The translations under genes were made by a program, and so were the position numbers. Shown here piece after piece: positions 15,461 to 23,406 of a DNA stretch of 64,000 nt. The stretch covers positions 1,779,975-1,843,974 of the forward strand of contig NZ_KB913037.1 in assembly GCF_000384295.1 (NCBI RefSeq), read 5' to 3'. The first letter of the stretch is position 1, and each line of letters starts with the position of its first letter. A model generated the notes under the pieces. The model was not told where the DNA came from, ran no database searches, and saw nothing but the letters and a program-made list of their open reading frames with translations. The DNA comes from Amycolatopsis balhimycina FH 1894. Lineage in GTDB: Bacteria > Actinomycetota > Actinomycetes > Mycobacteriales > Pseudonocardiaceae.

Positions 15461-17857
15461 TCAGCCGATCTTGAGGTTCTGCGTGAACACGTTGCCTGCG
15501 TAGGCGTTCACCCCGAACAACCCGGACGCGTAGGCCGTGTCCACGGCATCGATGAGCGGGTCGGCGCCGTCGCCCAGCCACACCCGAATCCGCGCGCCGG
15601 CGGTCTGCACCCGCACGTGGTAGGTGCGGCCCTCGACGATCGGCGTCGCGCGGGTCGCGATGTCCTGGCCCGGTCGCCAGAGCTTGACCAGGCCCGTGGT
15701 GTCGATGGACGCGGTGTAGCCGGCCCCCTCGGGCGTCGCCCGGAAGGTCAGGCCCGCCGCGGTCCCGTTGGTGACCGACAGATCACCTTCGTAGGTGAAG
15801 TCCCTTCCGGTGCGGTCGCTGAGGAAGAAGCCATCGCCGGCCGAGCTCCCGCGCAGGCCGGCCGGAGTCGTGGTCCACGTGCCGGCCGCCGCCGTCCACG
15901 GCCCGGAGGGGAACGTGGTGAAACCACCGGGGCCGGTGTTCAGGTTCTGGACGGCCGCCACGCCCCCGTACGCGTTCGCGCCGAACCGCCCGGACACGTA
16001 GGCGGTATCCGTGGCGTCGATGACCGGGTCGCTGCCGTGGTCGAGCCAGACCCGGATACGCGAGCCGTCCGCCCGCACCCGCAGGTGGTGGGTCTGCCCC
16101 TGGGCGATCGGCGCCGCGTACGTCGCGATGTCACGCCCCGGCCGCCAGAGCTTGACCACGCCGCTGCGATCGACGTTCGCCGTGTAGCCGGCCCCCTCGG
16201 GCGTCGCCCGGAACGTCAAGCCCGCCGCCTGAGCTGTGTCGAGCCGGATATCGCCCTGGTAGCCGGCATCCGACGCACTGCTCGCGCTCAGGTAGAAGCC
16301 GTCTCCGGTGGTCTGCGCCCGCTTGCCGCCGCTCGTGTCGGTCCACGCGCCACCGGCCGCGTGCCACGGACCCGCGAGGGAACTCTCCAAAGTGGACTGG
16401 TCGGTTCCCCAGCTCGTGCTCAGCCGGGTGAAGGTCGCGCTGTCGAGGCGCACCTGACCGCCGGTGGCGAAAAGGCGGATGCCCTGGCTGACGGCCGCGG
16501 AGTCGAAGCCGACGTTGTCGGCGAGGGAGAACTTCCCGCCGTCGGCGAAGATCTCGAGCTGGCCGCGGTCGACCAGGAGCCGCACGCTGACCTTGTTCCG
16601 GTCGGGGGCCAGCGGTTTCCCGTAGAGGGTGCCCGCGTCACGGTCGTACACGACCGTGCGGTCCGCGGTGGCGTCGGTACGGCTGTGCAGTGCGAACCCG
16701 AACTGGCGGGCGGTCACTCCGGTCAGGTCGAACGTGGCCGTGATTTCGTAGGTGTCGGCGCGGATCCCGGCGAAGGGGTCGCGCCCGTCCCGCACGATCT
16801 CGTTGCGCCACGCCCGGCTGTCGGCGCGCAGCGAATCCAGCTCGGCGACCGGGGTGCGCGTCACTTGAAGGCCGTCGGGCGAGCCCACGAGGGCGAGTGT
16901 CGCCGGGAACGTGGCGTTGCCGGTCCAGGTGCTTCCGCGGTTGCCGCCCTGCCACGCCATCTGGACGACGCGGCCGTCCGGTGTGCCGGTGAACGTCTCG
17001 GCGGCGTAGAAGGTGCCGCCCGCGTAGGTCGTGCCGAGGTTCATCTTCCTCGGCTGGGGCCGGTCGGTGTGGAAGGTGCGGCCGTCGAACGTGCCGACGA
17101 CGTAGTCGCTCGACGCCGAAGTGAGCACCCAGTGCGAATCCCCGCCCGCCGGGTCCGGAAGCGGGAACAGGTCGGGACATTCGAAGAGCCAGTCCGCCGC
17201 GTACCGGCTGGCGAACGTCCACTTCAGCAGGTTCGGTGAGGTGTAGACGTCGACGCCGTTCCCGCCCTGGTTCGACCAGACCACCATCACCCACTGGCGC
17301 CGGGCGGCGTCCCACACCACCTTCGGGTCGCGGCTGTCCGCCGGGATGTCGATCTGCTTGCGCCCCTGGTCGTAGGCCTGGAAGCTGCGGCCGTCGTCGT
17401 TGCTGGAGAAGATGCTGACGCCGTCGGTGTTGGAGAACACCACGATCGGGTCGAGTGAGCCGGTCTTGAGCCCCGAAGTGTTCTCCTTGTCGACCACTCC
17501 CCCGCCGGAGAACAGCGTGCCCGGGTGCACGCCCGGTTCGAGGGCGATCGGTTTCTGCGTCCAGTGCACCAGATCGGGGCTCGTCGCGTGGCCCCAGTGC
17601 ATCGTGTCCCACTCCAGGCCGTGCGGGTTGTGCTGGTAGAAGAAGTGGTAGTGCCCGTTCGCGTAGACGAGCCCGGTGGGGTCGTTCATCCAGCCCGACT
17701 GCGAGCTGAAGTGGAACTGCCCCCGGAACGGCTCCGAATAGGTGGTGGCCGGGTAGGGGAATTCCGGGTAGTCCCACGCGGTTCCGGCGCTCGCCGGGCC
17801 GCCGGGTATGAGGACCGCCACGGCAGCCAGCAGGGCGATCGGCAGGATCCGCTTCAC
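15461..17857 (-). CDS. Secreted GH32 beta-fructosidase (levanase/inulinase type)
   Basis: 798 residues from GTG 17857, with GAGGAGG five bases upstream. A signal peptide ends near PASA (residue 24). The five-bladed propeller motifs are present: WMNDP with nucleophile Asp59, RDP with Asp177, and ECPD with acid/base Glu226. A beta-sandwich follows up to about residue 480. Two C-terminal copies of a roughly 160-residue concanavalin-like domain come next, each with GLTFRATPEGAGYTA, VKLWRPG.DIAT and a RIRVWL strand; they are nearly identical at DNA level in parts. The enzyme should release fructose from levan, inulin or sucrose outside the cell, with the repeats binding polymer. No sugar transporter is nearby. 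Confidence 0.92.
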   Translation of the reverse strand: MKRILPIALLAAVAVLIPGGPASAGTAWDYPEFPYPATTYSEPFRGQFHFSSQSGWMNDPTGLVYANGHYHFFYQHNPHGLEWDTMHWGHATSPDLVHWTQKPIALEPGVHPGTLFSGGGVVDKENTSGLKTGSLDPIVVFSNTDGVSIFSSNDDGRSFQAYDQGRKQIDIPADSRDPKVVWDAARRQWVMVVWSNQGGNGVDVYTSPNLLKWTFASRYAADWLFECPDLFPLPDPAGGDSHWVLTSASSDYVVGTFDGRTFHTDRPQPRKMNLGTTYAGGTFYAAETFTGTPDGRVVQMAWQGGNRGSTWTGNATFPATLALVGSPDGLQVTRTPVAELDSLRADSRAWRNEIVRDGRDPFAGIRADTYEITATFDLTGVTARQFGFALHSRTDATADRTVVYDRDAGTLYGKPLAPDRNKVSVRLLVDRGQLEIFADGGKFSLADNVGFDSAAVSQGIRLFATGGQVRLDSATFTRLSTSWGTDQSTLESSLAGPWHAAGGAWTDTSGGKRAQTTGDGFYLSASSASDAGYQGDIRLDTAQAAGLTFRATPEGAGYTANVDRSGVVKLWRPGRDIATYAAPIAQGQTHHLRVRADGSRIRVWLDHGSDPVIDATDTAYVSGRFGANAYGGVAAVQNLNTGPGGFTTFPSGPWTAAAGTWTTTPAGLRGSSAGDGFFLSDRTGRDFTYEGDLSVTNGTAAGLTFRATPEGAGYTASIDTTGLVKLWRPGQDIATRATPIVEGRTYHVRVQTAGARIRVWLGDGADPLIDAVDTAYASGLFGVNAYAGNVFTQNLKIG

Positions 17858-18071
17858 GAGGTCCTCCTCGGCTCGAGCGAGGTGACCTACCTACTTAACA
17901 CTCCGGCAATGTCGGTCACAACCTTGTCAACGAGACAGAAACAATGTGCACCACGGCGCTCCACCGAATGCGCCACGCGCACGACCTTTTGCGGCGTACG
18001 AGTCACTTTGGCGCCTACACGAACCAATTCCGTGAGCCACCGCATCGGCGACCTCGGCCGGGGCGCGACCG

Positions 18072-19127
18072 TCAGCACTGGCTCCCGCTGTGCCGCGGGC
18101 TGACGACCTTCACGTCGGCCAGCTCCAGCAGGCCGTCAAGCTCGACTCGCGCGCGGGTGCGGCGCGGGTCGGGTACCAGACCTTCGGCGCGGACGACGTC
18201 GAGCAGGCGGCTGGCCAGCGGCAGCACCAGGTGCCGGCCCCAGCACCGCTCGCTGCCGTGCCCGAACGGCAGGTAGCCGGGGTGGCGGTCGGCGTCGAGC
18301 TCGGCCCAGCGCCGCGGCCGGAACTCGTCGGGCGCCTCCCAGAGCTTCGGTGAGCGGTGGCTCAGCAGCGGCAGCAGCAGGACGTCGTCGCCGGGCGTGA
18401 TGCGGGCGTCGACCTCGGTGAATTCCGGCGAGCGCACGCGCAGGATGTTCCACGACGGCGGCAGCAGCCGGAGCGCTTCGTCGATGATGTGCTCGTTCGG
18501 GACGTCGTCGTCGAACGGCGCGCCCAGCCACACGGCGTTGGTCACCAGGGCCGCGACGGTGAAGCAGATCGGCGCGGCGACCCGGCGGTAGAGGTACATC
18601 CGGAACCGCCGCTCGGCGAGAGTTTCGGCGGCCAGGACCTGCCGGGCGAGGGTGGACAGCTCCACACCCGGAGCCGGTGGGCGGACCAGCGCGGCGCTGG
18701 CGGTGACGGCCGACCACGTCAGCTTCGGCGTCAGCTCCAGGCGGCGGTCGACGAGCACGCGGAACCGGCGGGTCTCCGGCCCGAAGACGAACCGGCGCAG
18801 GTAGTCGTGCGGCACGGCCGGCCAGGCGCCGGTGAGGTCGGGACGGTCGGCGGGCCGCTTCAGCGCGGCTCGCACGTCGGCGCCCAGGGCCTGCATGAGG
18901 CTCGCGGACTCGGCGCGAGTGACTTCGCGGCCCAGCACCGGCTTGAACGTCGGCCGCTCCTCGGCGCCGGCCGGGCGGGCGCGCAGCACGGCGTCCATCA
19001 GCTCCGGGTCGGCGATGCCGATGGTGTCCGGTTCGAGCCGGAAGAGCCTGCCGTCGCGGTGGTCGCGCAGCAGCGCTTCCAGGCGGGGCGCGAAGACGAC
19101 CGTGCGGTGGGCGGGGACGATGACCAC
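18072..19127 (-). CDS. Cytochrome P450, putative RiPP cross-linking enzyme
   Basis: About 351 residues from GTG 19127, which has AGGAG eight bases upstream; GTG 19136 is possible but too close to the same site. The heme loop PFGHGSERCWGRHL places the axial Cys near residue 295, but Glu sits where most P450s have Arg or His two residues before the Cys. The K-helix EALR motif is followed by LLPP. The I-helix region (FTVAALVTNAVW) lacks the usual A/G-G-x-D/E-T, and the protein is short for a P450 (about 400). The gene follows a 25-codon aromatic peptide gene on the same strand, separated by a hairpin. In tryptorubin-type atropopeptides one such P450 forms all carbon-carbon and carbon-nitrogen cross-links of the precursor, so this is its likely substrate. 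Function is inferred from context. Confidence 0.85.
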   Translation of the reverse strand: MVIVPAHRTVVFAPRLEALLRDHRDGRLFRLEPDTIGIADPELMDAVLRARPAGAEERPTFKPVLGREVTRAESASLMQALGADVRAALKRPADRPDLTGAWPAVPHDYLRRFVFGPETRRFRVLVDRRLELTPKLTWSAVTASAALVRPPAPGVELSTLARQVLAAETLAERRFRMYLYRRVAAPICFTVAALVTNAVWLGAPFDDDVPNEHIIDEALRLLPPSWNILRVRSPEFTEVDARITPGDDVLLLPLLSHRSPKLWEAPDEFRPRRWAELDADRHPGYLPFGHGSERCWGRHLVLPLASRLLDVVRAEGLVPDPRRTRARVELDGLLELADVKVVSPRHSGSQC

Positions 19128-19150
19128 GTTCGGCACTCCTCGAAGGAACA

Positions 19151-19177
19151 GGCCGGTCCCGGTGACCGGGACCGGCC
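19151..19177 (-). terminator. Perfect hairpin between precursor peptide and P450 genes
   Basis: A 12-bp perfect stem (GGCCGGTCCCGG and its complement) closes a 3-base loop, with no T-run. It lies eight bases after the peptide stop and before the P450 start. Such hairpins in RiPP operons often act as partial terminators or 3' stabilisers that keep precursor mRNA above enzyme mRNA. Confidence 0.65.
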
Positions 19178-19184
19178 GCGCTGA

Positions 19185-19262
19185 TCAGATCCAGCCGTAC
19201 CAGGCGTAGGCCTTCAGGCTCTTCTTGGGAAGCGTTTTCTTGACCAGGCGGACGAGCTTCAC
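19185..19262 (-). CDS. Atropopeptide-like RiPP precursor peptide, 25 residues
   Basis: GTG 19262 to TGA 19185 encodes 25 residues. GGAGG lies six bases upstream, one of the best ribosome binding sites in the window. Residues 1-17 are a basic leader with seven Lys/Arg (MKLVRLVKK, then TLPKKSLK). Residues 18-25 are AYAWYGWI, so the peptide ends in a Trp/Tyr-rich stretch with the pattern A-W-Y-x-W-x. Tryptorubin A derives from Ala-Trp-Tyr-Ile-Trp-Tyr, the same pattern and position. The next gene on this strand is a P450, matching the minimal two-gene atropopeptide layout. The mature product is not known; a hexapeptide core AWYGWI is inferred. No protease gene is adjacent, so leader removal would rely on host peptidases. 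Confidence 0.8.
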   Translation of the reverse strand: MKLVRLVKKTLPKKSLKAYAWYGWI

Positions 19263-19677
19263 CGGATTCCTCCCTAGCTCGGTTGTCAGGATCGCGATCG
19301 ACTCTAGGCGGGACGGGATCGGTTCAGCACGAAGCACTACACGTTCGGCCCAGGTCTTTCGGTGCGAAATGGGCGCGAGGAAAAACGCAGGTTAAGAGCG
19401 TATCTCGGTGAGGTTTTCCGGTGAGTCTGCGATGATCTTGTGGATTGATCGACCGGTCACGTGCGGTCCTCGACGGAGCATCCGTCAGGACCAAAAGGGG
19501 GGCGGATCGACCGGCCCGAGCGCAAGCCACTCGCCGCCACCATCACCTGCTGCAAGAAACTCGCCAGCCGGGTGTCGCAGTGATCAACCATGTCGCTGCT
19601 GCTGGTTCCCGCTGCCGCCGGTGAAGTTCGGATCGAGGTTCCGCGGGATCGGGAGAGCACGTTCGAGCCGCAGATCG
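19263..19677. other. Intergenic stretch: RiPP promoter and IS debris
   Basis: Holds the probable promoter of the precursor-P450 pair (19301-19329) and, at its right end, an IS256-type transposase fragment. Between about 19440 and 19570 a plus-strand run VLDGASVRTKRGADRPERK looks transposase-like but cannot be assigned. No intact gene is seen. Confidence 0.55.
19301..19329 (-). promoter_or_regulatory. Candidate promoter of the precursor-P450 operon
   Basis: On the minus strand TGCTGA (19329-19324) and TAGAGT (19306-19301) are 17 bases apart, placing a start about 30 bases ahead of the precursor GTG. Each hexamer is a partial consensus match, so this is tentative. Confidence 0.3.
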
Positions 19678-19685
19678 TCAGTCGC
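19614..19685 (+). pseudogene. IS256-family transposase fragment
   Basis: Plus-strand codons give AAGEVRIEVPRDRESTFEPQIV, the conserved GxVxIxVPRDRxGxFEPxIV block of IS256/mutator transposases. Flanking codons do not continue the protein. The fragment overlaps the last codons of the hydrolase gene on the other strand, so the insertion may have redefined that gene's 3' end. Confidence 0.65.
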
Positions 19686-20571
19686 CGAGCGCGGTGCGCA
19701 AGGTGGTGGCCATCAGATCGATGGCCTGCTTCGCGGCCGGCACCGGGCCGGTGTGGGTGAAGTAGTGGTCGGCACCCTCGAAGACGCGGTGGGTGACCGG
19801 GACGCCGGCGGCCTCCAGCGCCTTGGCGTAGGCGTCGCCCTCCTCGCGCAGGCGGTCGTTCTCCGCGGTGATGACCAGGGCGGGCGGAAGTCCGGCGAGG
19901 TCGTCGGCCAGCCCTGGGGAGACGAGGGGATTTGCGCGATCGGCGGGGTCCGGAACGTAGGCGTCGGTGAAGATCCGCATGAGCTGAGGGCTGAGCAGCG
20001 GCTTGGCGATGAGGGACTGCTTGGTGGCCGGGTCGGCGAGCTGGTCGAGCGGTGCGGAGTCGATGATCTGCAGGCGGGGCGAGAAAGTGCCGCGGTCCCG
20101 GGCCAGGCGGCAGACCGCAGCGGTCAGGTTGGCTCCGGCACTGTGTCCGCCCACCGCGAGGCGCGAACCGTCCCAGCCGCCCGCGGACCCGTTCCCGGCG
20201 ACCCACGCGGTGACGTCGTACGCCTGGGTGACGGGTACGGGGAACGTCCGCTGCGGGGCGACGGCGTAGTCCACGTTGATCACGATGCAGCCGGCCGTGG
20301 CGGCGATGGAGCGGCAGAGGTGGTCGTCCTGCTCCGGGCGGGCGACCACGAACCCGCCGCCGTGGAAGTTGACGTACACGGGAGCGAGGGATCCGGTCGT
20401 GGCGGTCGGGTGGTAGACGGTGCAGGTCACCGGTCCGGCACCGGTCTCCACCCGGAGGATGTCGGTGCGCTTCGGGACGTCGGTGAAGCGCAGGTCCTGG
20501 TGCACGCGGGTCATCATGCGGCCGAGCAGCAGCTGGATGCCTCGGGCCTGGACTCTCGAGCTGAACGCCAT
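19678..20571 (-). CDS. HSL-family alpha/beta hydrolase
   Basis: About 297 residues from ATG 20571 (MAFSSRVQARG). A TTG at 20631 would add 20 residues but would place a 17-bp palindrome inside the coding region, so the ATG is preferred. FHGGGFV is the oxyanion hole, GHSAGA carries the nucleophile Ser, END(RLREEG) the acid and EGADHYF the His. It is cytosolic by sequence. It lies 69 bp after the 3-hydroxybenzoate hydroxylase gene on the same strand, so it could release hydroxybenzoate from esters; this is inference. Its 3' end overlaps an IS256 fragment on the opposite strand. Confidence 0.82.
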   Translation of the reverse strand: MAFSSRVQARGIQLLLGRMMTRVHQDLRFTDVPKRTDILRVETGAGPVTCTVYHPTATTGSLAPVYVNFHGGGFVVARPEQDDHLCRSIAATAGCIVINVDYAVAPQRTFPVPVTQAYDVTAWVAGNGSAGGWDGSRLAVGGHSAGANLTAAVCRLARDRGTFSPRLQIIDSAPLDQLADPATKQSLIAKPLLSPQLMRIFTDAYVPDPADRANPLVSPGLADDLAGLPPALVITAENDRLREEGDAYAKALEAAGVPVTHRVFEGADHYFTHTGPVPAAKQAIDLMATTLRTALGD

Positions 20572-20598
20572 GACGTGGTCCACTTCTTCGAAGTTGGA

Positions 20599-20615
20599 TA
20601 TCAGGTTCCCTGATA
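20599..20615. promoter_or_regulatory. 17-bp inverted repeat before the hydrolase gene
   Basis: TATCAGG and CCTGATA are perfect arms around TTC, 28 bp upstream of the preferred ATG 20571. It is a candidate operator giving the hydrolase its own control at the end of the gentisate gene run. The binding protein is unknown. Confidence 0.45.
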
Positions 20616-20640
20616 AGTCCGGAAAAGGCAACAGGCTCTT

Positions 20641-21903
20641 TCAGTCGTTCACCGAGTCCAGCGGGATCGTCGGGTAGAGCTCCGGTTCCTGGTCGGGTGT
20701 CAGTGCCGTGGGGCCGTAGACCCAGTCGGTGAAGGAGTAGTCGTAAGTGTCGCGGGAGCGCAGCAATGTGTTGCGCTGCAGCCGTTTGAGCCCTTCGAGG
20801 TGCCAGAGTTCGCCCCAGGCGCGCGCGGCGAGGACGACCCGGCGGCAGTGTTCGGGGCGGACGGCTTCGTAGGCCCCGAGGGCCTTGTCCCAGTCGACGC
20901 CGGAGGACTGCCCGGACCGGCGGGCCTGCTGGGCGCCGACGTGTTCGGCCAGGACCCAGCCGTCCTCGATGGCCATGACGGCACCCTGGGCCATGTACTG
21001 CAGCGGTGGGTGGGCGGCGTCGCCGAGCAGGGCGATCCGGCCGCTGACCCAGTTCATGATCGGGTCGCGGTCGAACATGCGCCACCAGCGGTCGCGCCAC
21101 ATCAGCGGCAGGCCCTTCCGGATCTGGGGGCACATGCCGTCGAAGGCCCGGTCGAGTTCGTCGGGGGTGCCCCAATGCTCTTCGCCGGCCAGTGCCTTCG
21201 GTGACTCGAAGACGGCGACCTGGTTGAACATCCGGCCGCCGCGCAGGGGGTACTGCACGAAGTGGCAGCGCGGTCCGATGTAGACGACGACGTCCTTCTC
21301 GTGCACGTCGTTGGTGCGCACCTGGTCGAACGGGACCGCGCCGCGGTAGGCGACGTAGGCGGAGTTGACGGGTTCGTCGTGGACCAGCAGGGTGCGGGCG
21401 ACCGAGTGGAGGCCGTCGGCGGCGATGACGGTCTCGGCTTCGTCGGTGCGGCCGCCGGCGAAGGTGACGCGCGCGCCGCCGGGGGTGTTGCCGTACGACA
21501 CGCAGTGCGCGTCCGTGACGAGTTCGACGCCCGCGCGCTCGCAGGCGCGCAGGAAGATGCCGAGCAGGTCGCTGCGGTGGATCACCATGTACGGGAAGCC
21601 GTAGCGGCGCTGAAGGTCCTTCAGGTTCAGGCGGGTCAGCTCTTCGGCGTCGACCGCGTCCTTCATGACCATGTGTTCGGGCAGCACGCCCAGCGCGACG
21701 GTCTCCCGGAGGAGCCCGTAGTCGTCGAGGATGCGGGTGCAGTTGGGCGCGATCTGCAGGCCGGCGCCGACCTCGCCGAACTCCGCCGCCTTCTCGTAGA
21801 GGCGCACCCGGAGGCCCTTGCGGGTGAGGGCCAGCGCGGCGGAGAGGCCGCCGATTCCGCCGCCGATCACGAGGACGTCGGGCCGGTGCGTGGCTGAGCT
21901 CAT
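20641..21903 (-). CDS. FAD-dependent 3-hydroxybenzoate 6-hydroxylase
   Basis: 420 residues from ATG 21903, with GAGGAGA five bases upstream. FAD-binding GxGxxG (VIGGGIGGLSAALAL) is at residues 11-25, the DG motif (VIAADGLHSVAR) near residue 160 and the GD motif (IALLGDAAHPPLQYMAQGA) near residue 295, as in class A aromatic hydroxylases. MAQGA and the long C-terminus with YDYSFTDWVYG match 3-hydroxybenzoate 6-hydroxylases, which use NADH and O2 to make gentisate. The three downstream steps of gentisate breakdown are encoded just upstream on the same strand, which supports this substrate over salicylate. Confidence 0.86.
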   Translation of the reverse strand: MSSATHRPDVLVIGGGIGGLSAALALTRKGLRVRLYEKAAEFGEVGAGLQIAPNCTRILDDYGLLRETVALGVLPEHMVMKDAVDAEELTRLNLKDLQRRYGFPYMVIHRSDLLGIFLRACERAGVELVTDAHCVSYGNTPGGARVTFAGGRTDEAETVIAADGLHSVARTLLVHDEPVNSAYVAYRGAVPFDQVRTNDVHEKDVVVYIGPRCHFVQYPLRGGRMFNQVAVFESPKALAGEEHWGTPDELDRAFDGMCPQIRKGLPLMWRDRWWRMFDRDPIMNWVSGRIALLGDAAHPPLQYMAQGAVMAIEDGWVLAEHVGAQQARRSGQSSGVDWDKALGAYEAVRPEHCRRVVLAARAWGELWHLEGLKRLQRNTLLRSRDTYDYSFTDWVYGPTALTPDQEPELYPTIPLDSVND

Positions 21904-21931
21904 GTCGGTCTCCTCGGTGACTGAAGGGTGG

Positions 21932-22576
21932 TCACAGCCACGCGGGCAGGGGCGCGGCGGGGAGGCCTTCGGGGGTGGTCACGCCCGTGTGCGGGCGGCC
22001 GGCGAGGTAGGCGGTGACCTCGGCCGGGCTGCCATGGACCGTGGGGACGTTGTCTCGCCCGCGCTTGGCGAGGATGTCTTCGCGGAGCTCGGCGAGGAAC
22101 CGCTCCGGAAGGTCGGCGAACCGCACTCCGGTACCGAGGTCGACGGCGTGCACCATGACCTCCCTGCCGCGCATCCACGGAGTCTCGCTCGCCGGCACGG
22201 CCCGTCCCTGTGCCGTGACCACCTCGGCCCGCCACTGCTGCTCGGTCAGTCCGGCCAGCGCGGTGGCGAGGGTCTGCGCGGACTCCTCGAACCACGCGGT
22301 GAGCCGGTCGCCGGGCAGCCTGGCCCCCGACGCGATGACGGCGGTGCGCTGCTCCGGTGAGCTGTACATCGGGGTCGGCTCGCCGGTGCGAGCCCAGTGG
22401 ACGAGGTTGCCGATGGCCTCGGCGTTGCCGGCCAGGTGGGCCGCGACGTGCTTGCGGGTCCAGCCGGGGAGCAGCGAGGGGGCGTCGTACGACGTCTCGT
22501 CGAGGCCGGCGAGGGCTTTCCGGACGAGTTCGGTGCCCTCGGCCACCCAGGCCAGCGTCGTCTCGAGGGTTCTCAT
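21932..22576 (-). CDS. Maleylpyruvate isomerase, mycothiol-dependent type
   Basis: About 214 residues from ATG 22576 (MRTLETTLAWVAEGTELV), with GGAGGG upstream. The ATG overlaps the stop of the hydrolase gene in ATGA, so translation is coupled. The DinB-like helical fold shows the metal-site residues LLPGWTRKHVAAHLAGNAEA, and TPWMRGREVMVHAVDLGTG supplies a second His. This is the actinobacterial mycothiol-dependent MDMPI family. It converts maleylpyruvate to fumarylpyruvate, the middle step of the gentisate route, and its neighbours are the enzymes before and after it. Confidence 0.9.
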   Translation of the reverse strand: MRTLETTLAWVAEGTELVRKALAGLDETSYDAPSLLPGWTRKHVAAHLAGNAEAIGNLVHWARTGEPTPMYSSPEQRTAVIASGARLPGDRLTAWFEESAQTLATALAGLTEQQWRAEVVTAQGRAVPASETPWMRGREVMVHAVDLGTGVRFADLPERFLAELREDILAKRGRDNVPTVHGSPAEVTAYLAGRPHTGVTTPEGLPAAPLPAWL

Positions 22577-23406
22577 CGCTCGCCCTCCGCCACGACGCGG
22601 TTCTCCAGCCTGCCCAAGCCCTCGATCTCCGTGACGACCGTGTCGCCCTCTTGCAGGAAGACCTGCGGCTTGCGGGCGTGGCCGACGCCGCCGGGGGTGC
22701 CGGTGGCGATGATGTCGCCGGGGTTGAGGCGGATCATCGTGGAGACGTAGCGGACCAGGTCGACCGGGTCGAAGAGCAGGTCGCCGGTGTTGTCCTGCTG
22801 CATGACCTGGCCGTTGACCTCGCAGCGGATGCCGAGTGCGGGGCGCGGGCCGGTTTCGTCGGAGGTGACGAGGTACGGGCCGACCGGTGTGGTGGAGTCC
22901 CAGTTCTTGCCCTGCAGCCACTCACGGGTGCGGAACTGCCAGTCGCGGCAGGTGATGTCGTTGAGGACGGTGAATCCCGCGATGGCCGCCGCGGCCTCGG
23001 CGTCGCCGGCCCGCCGGACCTGCCGTCCGATGACGACCGCGAGTTCGGCCTCCCAGTCGAACTGCCCGGTTTCGGCCGGGCGCCGGATGGGGTCGTGGGC
23101 GCCGATGAGGGTGTCGGCGAACTTGCTGAAGAGGGTGGGGTGTTCGGGCAGGTCGCGGCCCATCTCCTTGATGTGCTGGACGTAGTTCAGGCCGACGCAG
23201 ACCACCTTGCCGGGGCGGGGGACGAGTGGGGCGAACTCCGCGTCGGCGGCGGAGTGACTCGGGCCGTCGGCGGTCTTCGCGGCCGCCAGGCCCCCGGGCG
23301 ACGCCAGGACGGCCCCCACATCGGGAAAGCCGAGGTCGACCAGCGCATCGCCCTCGAGGCGGACGGCGGCGGTACGGCCGTCGAGACGGATGGTGGCGAG
23401 CTTCAT
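22573..23406 (-). CDS. Fumarylpyruvate hydrolase (FAH family)
   Basis: 277 residues. The FAH-family C-terminal domain is clear: VGLNYVQHIKEMG, then FSKFADTLIG, WEAELAVVIGRQVR, GFTVLNDITCRDWQ, and GDIIATGTPGGVG near the end. Metal ligands are the acidic residues in EAEL and the later Asp of the NDIT region. It cleaves fumarylpyruvate to fumarate and pyruvate. The start overlaps the gentisate dioxygenase stop by four bases, and its stop overlaps the isomerase start the same way, so the three are tightly coupled. Confidence 0.9.
   Translation of the reverse strand: MKLATIRLDGRTAAVRLEGDALVDLGFPDVGAVLASPGGLAAAKTADGPSHSAADAEFAPLVPRPGKVVCVGLNYVQHIKEMGRDLPEHPTLFSKFADTLIGAHDPIRRPAETGQFDWEAELAVVIGRQVRRAGDAEAAAAIAGFTVLNDITCRDWQFRTREWLQGKNWDSTTPVGPYLVTSDETGPRPALGIRCEVNGQVMQQDNTGDLLFDPVDLVRYVSTMIRLNPGDIIATGTPGGVGHARKPQVFLQEGDTVVTEIEGLGRLENRVVAEGER

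Noticed and set aside
17880..17945. TTGT...ACAA dyad upstream of the GH32 gene as a sugar-repressor operator
   Set aside because: Arms of only four bases with a long spacer; not distinguishable from chance.
19440..19570. Plus-strand VLDGASVRTKRGADRPERK run as a possible IS5-type transposase piece
   Set aside because: Resembles transposase text, but no catalytic motif or flanking match; family could not be assigned.
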